Source of the DNA: Candidatus Omnitrophota bacterium
GTDB lineage: Bacteria; Omnitrophota; Gorgyraeia; Tantalellales; Tantalellaceae
DNA length: 10,774 nt
Direction of reading: 5' to 3'
NCBI GenBank assembly: GCA_013204685.1
Contig: JABMSC010000187.1
Span: 1 to 10,774 of the forward strand
A program made the translations under genes and the position numbers. This document shows, piece by piece, positions 1 through 4,400 of this stretch (its first letter is position 1; every line of letters starts with the position of its first letter). A model generated the notes under the pieces. That model did no database searches. It was given only the letters and a program-made list of their open reading frames with translations, and was not told the DNA's origin.

Positions 1-368
1 ATTAAATAATCATTCGCTAAAACCCCTAAAAGTAAAGCTGCTAAAAGACAAAAAGGGATCTCTTTCCATACTGTTCCTTTTCCGACTTTTAATGGTGCAA
101 TGATCGCGCATATCCCCAATACAAGCAAAATATTCGCAATATTACTGCCTAAAATATTACCTACCGCGATACCGGCATTTCCTTTAATGCTGGAAACTAT
201 ATTGACGAATAATTCCGGGGCTGAAGTGCCAAAAGCTACAATTGTCAAACCGATGACTAGATCGGAAACTTTTACTTTCCTCGCTATTGAAGAAGCTCCT
301 TCAACGAGAAAATCCGCGCCTTTAACAAGCAAGATAAATCCGATGATCAGCAATAAGTAAATAAGCAT
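1..368 (-). CDS. Na+/Ca2+ exchanger (CaCA) family membrane protein, N-terminal part
   Basis: This gene runs off the left edge of the window; about 122 codons are visible, from an ATG at 368-366. The translation starts MLIYLLLIIGFILLVKGADF and is strongly hydrophobic. It carries the alpha-1 repeat hallmarks of the CaCA antiporter family: GTSAPE at residues 47-52 and GNILGSNIANIL at 70-81. Family members (YrbG/CAX/NCX-like) exchange Ca2+ or related cations for Na+ or H+ across the inner membrane, using the acidic residue of the GTSAPE motif. The bacterial proteins are usually about 310-330 residues, so roughly the first third is here, and the alpha-2 repeat would lie outside. No strong Shine-Dalgarno sequence precedes the ATG, so the exact start is less sure than the family. 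It lies downstream of the tmRNA terminator in the same orientation. The transported ion cannot be told from sequence. Confidence 0.88.
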   Translation of the reverse strand, partial: MLIYLLLIIGFILLVKGADFLVEGASSIARKVKVSDLVIGLTIVAFGTSAPELFVNIVSSIKGNAGIAVGNILGSNIANILLVLGICAIIAPLKVGKGTVWKEIPFCLLAALLLGVLANDYL

Positions 369-668
369 TTTATGTGTTAGTTATATCTGGCCCGGTTCTA
401 AAATCAAACCCAGACCCGCCCCCTTTTTTTCTCTACCCTATCCACATGCTCCTCCGCAAGATGAGAATATATTATAAACCTATTAGGTAAAAATCTAAAG
501 GGGTTAAGTGGTTATTAAGATTACTTCGACGCTTTTGCTCCTTGCAATGATGGGATGGGGATTCCACCACGATTTGTACCAAAAAGTGTACTTTTACCCC
601 TGATGATAACTGACGATGGATGGACATGTCTACCGTTCTATGAGCCTTGATTTTACAGGGGTATAAAC
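369..668. other. Intergenic stretch with no clear gene
   Basis: This stretch lies between the exchanger start and the tmRNA terminator. It is mixed, partly AT-rich sequence. I see no clear RNA gene, no long ORF on either strand and no recognisable mobile element. The only candidates are a 31-codon ORF at 508-603 with a purine-rich sequence before it, and a short inverted repeat around AAAAGTGTACTTTT at 581-595 inside that ORF. A promoter for the exchanger gene could sit in the AT-rich part near 470-490 but is not convincing. Confidence 0.5.
508..603 (+). CDS. Possible 31-residue small hydrophobic protein (doubtful)
   Basis: A GTG start at 508-510 follows AAAGGGG at a spacing suitable for ribosome binding. 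It opens a 31-codon frame closed by TGA at 601-603. The product begins VVIKIT, has a hydrophobic run TLLLLAMMGWGF, then a charged and aromatic tail ending QKVYFYP. That layout would suit a single-pass membrane peptide or a signal-like peptide. A TATTATAAAC sequence lies upstream near 470-480 but without a clear -35 partner. The frame is short enough to occur by chance, no family is recognised, and only the ribosome-binding-like sequence supports it. Confidence 0.2.
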   Translation: MVIKITSTLLLLAMMGWGFHHDLYQKVYFYP

Positions 669-701
669 AAAAAAGGCGACCCCGTGATGGGAATCGCCTT
701 T
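669..701 (-). terminator. Rho-independent terminator of ssrA
   Basis: On the minus strand, AAAGGCGA pairs with TCGCCTTT, with an inner CCC/GGG pairing, followed by a run of T. It begins 15 bases after the tmRNA 3' end, as expected for termination of the tmRNA precursor. Confidence 0.85.
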
Positions 702-715
702 ATGCTTAATTTATA

Positions 716-1098
716 TGGTGGAGGTGCCGGGACTCGAACCCGGGTCCACGAACTCTAACAAGGGAGTATCTACATGCTTATCCAATCTTTGATCTTTTCC
801 CAGAAGATCCGGTTGGCAGGATATCTTCTGGAAGCATTCTCCTGATACTACCTGAAGTTAGGAGAAATCACCCCAGGAGTCCTTGTTAGTTGGGTTCAAT
901 TAGTAGGCCAAGGCGCCGACTAATGAACCAGTCCCCGCTAAAGCAGGAACATTTAACGCATCCGAAGCTAAGATAGATTCAGCTTCGGCTACTGGATTGT
1001 ACTTTGCGTTTATTGTTTTTCAGGTTTTTAAAGAGGCCACCTGAGCCCTCTGCATGCTGCTCCGAAGTCACAAGAACATGTCGAAACCTTTCACCCCC
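716..1098 (-). ncRNA. ssrA: Transfer-messenger RNA (tmRNA)
   Basis: tmRNA rescues ribosomes stalled on broken mRNAs by acting first as an alanyl-tRNA and then as a short mRNA encoding a degradation tag. The 5' end GGGGGTG (1098-1092) pairs with CACCTCC near the 3' end, which finishes ACCA at 716. The T-arm, CCGGG TTCGAGT CCCGG, is intact. Pseudoknot 1 is clear: AGAGG/CCTCT (1051-1047 with 1036-1032) interlocks with CAGGT/ACCTG (1043-1039 with 1025-1021). Thirteen bases later, after AATAAAC, comes a GCA resume codon at 1007-1005. The frame from it runs 35 codons, starting AKYNPV and ending GALAY, to TAA at 902-900. A helix-5 stem (929-919 with 904-893, one bulge) encloses the end of the tag. 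A further long hairpin near 845-775 (TTCCAGAAGAT with ATCTTCTGGGAA) fits the later pseudoknot domain. The length, 383 nt, is typical, but the tag is unusually long. smpB lies 52 bp upstream and may be co-transcribed. Confidence 0.96.
900..1007 (-). other. tmRNA tag reading frame, 35 codons
   Basis: Starting at the GCA resume codon, the frame codes for A-K-Y-N-P-V and continues without a stop until ...V-G-A-L-A-Y-TAA. Neither other frame gives a plausible tag: one stops after CAG at TAG, the other at TGA. Inside the frame is a perfect 8-bp hairpin, CCGAAGCT/AGCTTCGG (988-981 with 969-962). An internal NVPALA segment resembles the usual ALA-type tag end but is followed by GGG rather than a stop. 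Confidence 0.7.
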
Positions 1099-1150
1099 AA
1101 AAAATATGGAGTTGATTCTTGCTTTTCTTCTAGCACCCTCTATCAAAGAA

Positions 1151-1603
1151 CTATCTTCTCTTACGAGATTCCTTTTCCATTTCTCTTTTTACTTGTTTTT
1201 CTTTTAGCGCATGCCGCTTATCATGGAATTTCTTACCCTGTGCTAATGCAATCTCTACTTTTGCATACCCTCTCGTAAAATACACCTTCAAGGGAACCAG
1301 AGTAAAACCCTGTTGATTCAACTTAGTAATAAGCTGTTTTATCTCCGTTTTATGCAGGAGAAGTTTTCTCGGCTTAAGAGGGTCGTATTCTTCCTGCGAA
1401 AACTCATACGGGCCTATATGCATATTTACAAGAAAAAGTTCACCATTTTCTATTTTGGCAAAACTTCCTTTTAAATTGGCATTTCCCGCCCTGAGGGACT
1501 TAACTTCATTCCCCTTAAGCTGCAAGCCGGCTTCATATGTCTTTTCAATATGATAGTCACGCCTGGCCTGCCGATTAGTGATAACTGCTTTTTCCTTGGC
1601 CAT
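1151..1603 (-). CDS. smpB: SsrA-binding protein SmpB
   Basis: SmpB binds the tRNA-like domain of tmRNA and places its C-terminal tail in the empty mRNA channel of the stalled ribosome. The 150-residue product is the normal family length. It shows the conserved N-terminal ITNRQARRDYHIEKTYEAG (residues 8-26), LKGNEVKSLR (29-38), the tmRNA-contact region LFLVNMHIGPYE (57-68), and HKTEIKQL (84-91). It ends with the lysine- and arginine-rich tail GKKFHDKRHALKEK...SRKRR that becomes helical in the decoding site. I chose the ATG at 1603-1601 (MAKEKAVITN). An upstream in-frame TTG at 1642 would add 13 residues, but that TTG is the -35 box of a near-consensus promoter, so the extension is most likely not made. 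The tmRNA gene follows on the same strand 52 bp downstream, the classic pairing. Confidence 0.96.
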   Translation of the reverse strand: MAKEKAVITNRQARRDYHIEKTYEAGLQLKGNEVKSLRAGNANLKGSFAKIENGELFLVNMHIGPYEFSQEEYDPLKPRKLLLHKTEIKQLITKLNQQGFTLVPLKVYFTRGYAKVEIALAQGKKFHDKRHALKEKQVKREMEKESRKRR

Positions 1604-1613
1604 AGGGTATATT

Positions 1614-1642
1614 ATTATATAATTTTGTCCGCCCCCTTTCAA
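1614..1642 (-). promoter_or_regulatory. Sigma-70-type promoter of smpB giving a nearly leaderless mRNA
   Basis: TTGAAA (1642-1637), a 17-base spacer and TATAAT (1619-1614) make a near-consensus promoter. Transcription would start about seven bases after the -10 box, only about four bases before the smpB ATG at 1603. No Shine-Dalgarno sequence fits in between. Confidence 0.75.
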
Positions 1643-1678
1643 GGATACTCTTTAGAGGAGGGCTTTTTGAAGCTTTCA

Positions 1679-1708
1679 TTGACGGTATTGCCCCTTTTAT
1701 AGTATAAT
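1679..1708 (+). promoter_or_regulatory. Promoter of the tRNA-Leu gene
   Basis: TTGACG (1679-1684), an 18-base spacer and TATAAT (1703-1708) precede the tRNA by 23 bases. It is divergent from the smpB promoter, whose -35 box begins 37 bases away. Confidence 0.8.
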
Positions 1709-1731
1709 CCCCACTGATCTTATGAAATGCT

Positions 1732-1818
1732 GCGGGCGTGGCGGAACTGGCAGACGCGTATGGTTCAGGTCCATATGGAGGCAACTTCTTGGGGGTTCAA
1801 GTCCCTTCGCCCGCACCA
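1732..1818 (+). tRNA. tRNA-Leu (anticodon CAG)
   Basis: An 87-base class II tRNA with encoded CCA. The acceptor stem GCGGGCG/CGCCCGC is perfect. The D-stem is GCG/CGC. The anticodon stem TATGG/CCATA encloses loop TTCAGGT with anticodon CAG at 1766-1768, reading CUG codons. A long variable arm (GGAG with CTTC, loop GCAA) is diagnostic of Leu, Ser or bacterial Tyr tRNAs, and with CAG means Leu. The T-arm loop is TTCAAGT. It has its own promoter upstream and a strong terminator 10 bases downstream. Its last 17 bases recur twice further on. Confidence 0.97.
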
Positions 1819-1827
1819 GTAAATGCT

Positions 1828-1864
1828 AAAAGGAGAAGAAAATTTATTTTCTTCTCCTTTTTTT
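1828..1864 (+). terminator. Rho-independent terminator of tRNA-Leu
   Basis: A perfect long stem, AAAAGGAGAAGAAAA against TTTTCTTCTCCTTTT, runs into a T-tract. It lies 10 bases after the tRNA CCA end. Confidence 0.92.
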
Positions 1865-1965
1865 ACATTTGCTGATCCGCCTTCGGCGGACGCTATTCGC
1901 TTATTTCGCAAGCTTCGGAAATAAAATTTCCGGTTTGCTCGATTCGCTCATAGCTAGTGCGGTCT

Positions 1966-2021
1966 CGGGGATCCTGCGGCCCTCGCTTGGCTCGGGCCTG
2001 GTTTTCCCTTCGCCCGCACCA
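1966..2021 (+). repeat. Right-end repeat, copy 1 (box, hairpin, tRNA tail)
   Basis: The box CGGGGATCCTGCG at 1966-1978 is followed by stem GCCC (1979-1982), loop TCGCTTGGCTC, stem GGGC (1994-1997), then CTGGTTT and the 17-base tRNA tail at 2005-2021. A G-C pair (1978 with 1998) closes the stem outside. Confidence 0.85.
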
Positions 2022-2062
2022 TAAAAACTTCGCTCAGGTGGGAACACATGAAAGTTTTTATG
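2020..2062 (+). repeat. Perfect 11-bp inverted repeat starting in the tRNA tail
   Basis: CATAAAAACTT at 2020-2030 is perfectly complementary to AAGTTTTTATG at 2052-2062, with a 21-base loop. The first two bases of the left arm are the end of the CCA of tail copy 1. Confidence 0.7.
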
Positions 2063-2063
2063 T

Positions 2064-2091
2064 AAAGAGCAGCCTTATGGTTGCTCTTTTT
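2064..2091 (+). terminator. Rho-independent terminator after the second tRNA tail
   Basis: AAAGAGCA pairs with TGCTCTTT, with an inner CC/GG pairing across a short loop, followed by T residues. It would stop any transcript passing the tail copy at 2005-2021. Confidence 0.75.
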
Positions 2092-2159
2092 GTTTGTTCG
2101 TCGCAAAAAGATTCGGAGCAAGCTCCAATATTTTTGCTCCTTGCAAACATTGCAGGCGG

Positions 2160-2217
2160 CGGGGATCCTGCGCTCTTCGCATGTGGCTCAGAGCTGGTTT
2201 TCCCTTCGCCCGCACCA
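2160..2217 (+). repeat. Right-end repeat, copy 2 (box, hairpin, tRNA tail)
   Basis: The same box at 2160-2172 is followed by stem CTCT (2173-2176), loop TCGCATGTGGCTC, stem AGAG (2190-2193), then CTGGTTT and the tail at 2201-2217. Three of the four stem pairs differ from copy 1, yet all four still pair. The loop is two bases longer. Confidence 0.85.
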
Positions 2218-2223
2218 TTCTTT

Positions 2224-2252
2224 TTGACTTTGCCCCACTCGCATGGTATAGT
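2224..2252 (+). promoter_or_regulatory. Promoter of the small membrane-protein pair
   Basis: TTGACT (2224-2229), a 17-base spacer and TATAGT (2247-2252) lie 44 bases upstream of the ATG at 2297. The -35 box starts six bases after the third tRNA tail. Confidence 0.75.
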
Positions 2253-2296
2253 TCCTTTAAGGATCAATATTTATATCCATTCACAAGGAGGATAGA

Positions 2297-2515
2297 ATGA
2301 AAAAGTTGGGTGATCTTCTCGCAATTCTAGGAATAGCGTTATTCATCTATACCATCATAGCCCGGTTTGTCGGTGAAAAAAGTATTTTGGGCCTCTCAAA
2401 CGTCCCTGTGGTGGGTGAATATCTTGATAAGGGATTCTCTGCTGTGGGCATGTTTTCCGGTATAGCCTGCCTTCTTTTGATCGCAGCTGTATTGATCTTA
2501 AAATCAAAAAAATAA
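2297..2515 (+). CDS. Small two-helix membrane protein, first of a paralogous pair
   Basis: A 72-residue protein with no named family recognised. An AGGAGG ribosome-binding site eight bases before the ATG makes the start firm. The sequence has an N-terminal hydrophobic helix (about residues 5-24, LGDLLAILGIALFIYTIIAR), a short soluble middle containing VGEKSILGL and a stretch VPVVGEYLDKGFS, then a second helix (about 50-68) and a basic end KSKK. Two membrane-spanning segments with both ends probably inside is the simplest reading. The next gene encodes a clear relative of similar length with the same order of elements, so the two arose by tandem duplication. A good promoter lies upstream, and both genes share it and the terminator at 2766-2803. 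Function is unknown. Confidence 0.85.
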   Translation: MKKLGDLLAILGIALFIYTIIARFVGEKSILGLSNVPVVGEYLDKGFSAVGMFSGIACLLLIAAVLILKSKK

Positions 2516-2542
2516 ATATTCCCTGAAAGCAGGAGGCAAAAT

Positions 2543-2749
2543 ATGAAGATCATAGGAAATCTTCTTGCTCTGGCAGGAGCAGCTTTATCCGTTTATGCCC
2601 TTGTCGGGAAATACGTGGGGGATGACACTATATTCGGGTTTACTCAACTGCCCTTTATACAAAGGGGTTTCAGTCCGATGGGGGTCCTTTCTGCGGCAGC
2701 ATGTATTCTTGTCTTAGCTTTTATAGCGCTTCTTAAGGCGAAAAAATAG
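2543..2749 (+). CDS. Small two-helix membrane protein, second of a paralogous pair
   Basis: A 68-residue relative of the preceding product, 27 bases downstream with its own AGGAGG site before the ATG. It keeps the pattern K-x-x-G-x-L-L-A at the start, the motif VG-[ED]-x-[ST]-I-x-G after the first helix, a GFS just before the second helix, and a lysine-ending tail (here LLKAKK). It lacks about four residues in the middle compared with the first copy. Two hydrophobic segments (about residues 4-22 and 46-64) again suggest an inner-membrane hairpin. Having separate strong ribosome-binding sites on one transcript suggests the two may work together, perhaps as a heteromer, but this is inference. 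No known family or activity is recognised. Confidence 0.85.
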   Translation: MKIIGNLLALAGAALSVYALVGKYVGDDTIFGFTQLPFIQRGFSPMGVLSAAACILVLAFIALLKAKK

Positions 2750-2765
2750 TTCTTCAAGGAAAACA

Positions 2766-2803
2766 AAAAAAACCCGCTGTGCAAAAAACAGCGGGTTTTT
2801 TTT
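2766..2803. terminator. Bidirectional terminator between convergent genes
   Basis: A perfect stem CCCGCTGT/ACAGCGGG with an A-tract before and a T-tract after works in either direction. It serves the small membrane-protein pair from the left and the glycosyltransferase operon, whose last stop codon is at 2821, from the right. Confidence 0.92.
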
Positions 2804-2820
2804 GTTGTTTTCATGCCCTG

Positions 2821-3675
2821 TTAAATGAAAGCTTCGCTGTGAGAAACCATGCGTACCCTTTCATCTTTCAACAAAGTCTTCCAGCTCCCCCTTAAAAGCG
2901 CTTCGAGTTCCTTGTGAGCGTTCTCGTGCCACGGTGATTCTTCCAAAAGTTCTTCTGACTCCACTCCTGCATGAACCGCCAATTCACTTACGCCCCGCGG
3001 CATGTTCTTTATCAAAAAGCGAAGAATATCATTATCGATCCTGCCGGCATGAAAATGCCCTAAAAAAGAATTATTGGAATTGATCCCGGTTCGTTTGATG
3101 GCGCTTTTCGCCGGAAGCGCAAACATCTTTAAAGCCAGATGGCGGATCAGATCTTTGGTGCGGAACTTTTTGAATATAACTTTCGATCCTTCAAGCGGCA
3201 GGCGAACATAGGGGATCCCATACTCATTCGCCAGACGCAAAACAAGCAATAACAAACCGGGCACTACATGGATGTGCTCATGGCTGTCTATATGTGTTAC
3301 GCTTAGCCCCTCCCGTTGTATTTTTTCTACCTGGTTTTCAAACTCGGTATATATTTCTTCGGAGTTAATTTTTCCCCTGAAGTATCTCGAGAAAAAAGTA
3401 AAATAACTGTCAAAGAAAACATTTTCATTTTTTAAAACTGAGTCGACTTTTTCGTGTTCCAGTGTTACCGGCTCGAACGTTCCGGTCAAGGTCAAATGCA
3501 CGCCTACTTCCAGCCTGCCCAGACCTCTGAGAGTGGTGCATGCTTCTTTAAATGCCTTCCCGCAGGCTATTATGCTTACACCTGTAATAGCTCCCGCCTG
3601 CAAGCATTCCTTTGCCGCTTCGCTTATTGCGCCGGAGAGGCCGACATCATCCAGATTTATGATCAAGGACTTCAT
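2821..3675 (-). CDS. YdjC/ChbG-family carbohydrate deacetylase (NaxD-like)
   Basis: A 284-residue metal-dependent deacetylase of the YdjC/ChbG fold, which removes N-acetyl groups from amino sugars. The family signatures are all visible: the opening strand with INLDDVGLS (D9, D10), GVHLTLTG around H60, and THIDSHEHIHVVPG at residues 127-140, rich in potential metal-binding and catalytic histidines. ELAVHAG near H235 corresponds to the usual VHPG. The ATG overlaps the stop codon of the preceding glycosyltransferase as ATGA, with an AGGAT site upstream, so translation is probably coupled. In this setting it most resembles NaxD, which deacetylates an undecaprenyl phosphate-linked amino sugar before transfer to lipid A. 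An HpnK-like role or a chitooligosaccharide role are alternatives. The family is sure; the substrate is inferred only from the neighbours. Confidence 0.88.
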   Translation of the reverse strand: MKSLIINLDDVGLSGAISEAAKECLQAGAITGVSIIACGKAFKEACTTLRGLGRLEVGVHLTLTGTFEPVTLEHEKVDSVLKNENVFFDSYFTFFSRYFRGKINSEEIYTEFENQVEKIQREGLSVTHIDSHEHIHVVPGLLLLVLRLANEYGIPYVRLPLEGSKVIFKKFRTKDLIRHLALKMFALPAKSAIKRTGINSNNSFLGHFHAGRIDNDILRFLIKNMPRGVSELAVHAGVESEELLEESPWHENAHKELEALLRGSWKTLLKDERVRMVSHSEAFI

Positions 3676-4385
3676 TTTTGTATCCTGTATGAATAAAACT
3701 TCACCTTCACCATATCCCTGAAGGTGGCCAGTATGACAGGTAAGCGCGCAATGTGTGATTTTCCGCCGGATCGTGAACGAAAAACCAGCGGAAACTGTCT
3801 TACGCTGAATCCCTTTTTCTTTGCATGAATAAAAAGTTCCACGTCAACAAACGGGCTCTGGGAGATAAAATTGATGTTTTTTACAACTTCCCTTTTTACG
3901 ATCTTATATCCTGAATTGATATCTTTTACGCTGAGCCGGAAGAGGGCCTGGACCATAAAATTATAAGTTCCGGAGATGATCTTCCGCCTTAAGGTGTCAC
4001 CTTTTTTTATTCTGCTGTAGCCTGTGACAATGTCCGAATTTTCTATAAGCGGCAAAGATGTTTTAATGTCCTCACGCTCAACGGGCATATCCGAATCCAT
4101 ATAAATAATTACATCTTTTTCGGCGCTTTTGAATCCTCTGGCAAAGGCGCCGCCGAACTTGCTGTTCTTTGCAAGACGAAAGACTTTCACCGTACCGTCG
4201 CTTTTGGCTATTTCTTCGACTATATCCGCGCTTCCGTCCGATGAAGCATCATCTACAACAACTATTTCATAATCATCAGCGAGTTCCTGACCGATAGATC
4301 TTATCTCCATGATCGTACCGGCAATGTTATCCCGCTCGTTATACATTGGGAGGACAAATGATATGCTGAATTTTTTTTCTTTCAC
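3672..4385 (-). CDS. GT2-family glycosyltransferase (polyprenyl-phosphate sugar transferase type)
   Basis: A 237-residue GT-A glycosyltransferase of the DPM1/ArnC-like branch of family GT2, expected to move a sugar from a nucleotide donor to a polyprenyl phosphate on the cytoplasmic face. It opens with SFVLPMYNERDNI (residues 9-21), then VVVDDASSDGS (42-52) for nucleotide binding. The DXD metal motif is DSD (97-99). INSGYKIVKREV (156-167) is typical of this branch. No transmembrane segments follow the catalytic domain, unlike ArnC or FlmF2, which carry a C-terminal membrane part. It therefore resembles single-domain Dpm1-type enzymes. The start is GTG at 4385-4383, after AAAAGGGAAAAA. It begins 15 bases after the ArnT-like gene and overlaps the deacetylase gene by four bases, so all three are one operon. 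Confidence 0.9.
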   Translation of the reverse strand: MKEKKFSISFVLPMYNERDNIAGTIMEIRSIGQELADDYEIVVVDDASSDGSADIVEEIAKSDGTVKVFRLAKNSKFGGAFARGFKSAEKDVIIYMDSDMPVEREDIKTSLPLIENSDIVTGYSRIKKGDTLRRKIISGTYNFMVQALFRLSVKDINSGYKIVKREVVKNINFISQSPFVDVELFIHAKKKGFSVRQFPLVFRSRSGGKSHIARLPVILATFRDMVKVKFYSYRIQK

Positions 4386-4400
4386 TTTTTCCCTTTTCCC

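Larger units (their letters stand above)
1819..2217 (+). repeat. Array of two ~200-bp units each ending in a tRNA-Leu 3' tail
   Basis: No convincing gene lies here. The 17-base tRNA 3' end TCCCTTCGCCCGCACCA occurs at 1802-1818 in the tRNA, then exactly at 2005-2021 and 2201-2217, at steps of 203 and 196 bp. Each unit contains an intrinsic terminator near its start (1828-1864 and 2064-2091), a foldable hairpin in the middle (CGGAAAT/ATTTCCG at about 1916-1932; GGAGCAA/TTGCTCC at 2115-2140), and a shared right end. The right end has box CGGGGATCCTGCG, a hairpin with compensatory changes, CTGGTTT and the tail. The unit interiors otherwise do not align well. It could be a remnant of repeated site-specific insertion at a tRNA 3' end, a repeat family that targets tRNA ends, or structured RNAs ending in CCA. 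Confidence 0.75.

Noticed and set aside
100..360. 86-codon plus-strand ORF at the left edge
   Set aside because: It is the antisense of the exchanger gene, whose minus-strand translation carries GTSAPE and GNILGSNIANIL.
541..668. Possible insertion-sequence end (GTGTACTTTTACCCC and nearby sequence)
   Set aside because: The sequence vaguely recalls ends of some IS families, but I see no matching opposite end, no target-site duplication and no transposase fragment.
1604..1642. 13-residue N-terminal extension of SmpB from TTG at 1642
   Set aside because: The TTG is the first half of the -35 box of a near-consensus promoter, and SmpB proteins normally begin close to the MAKEK start.
1966..2217. 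Tail copies as additional tRNA genes
   Set aside because: No acceptor 5' strand, D-arm or anticodon arm precedes either tail, and the T-arm is reduced to CTGGTTTTCCC, so these are not functional tRNAs.
1865..2217. CRISPR or integron cassette array
   Set aside because: There are only two units of about 200 bp with no short regular spacers, no cas or integrase gene and no attC core sites.
1957..2295. 112-codon plus-strand ORF across the tRNA-tail array
   Set aside because: It runs through the repeat boxes, the tRNA tails and a terminator, has no ribosome-binding site or family-like pattern, and overlaps the promoter of the next gene. It is a chance open frame.
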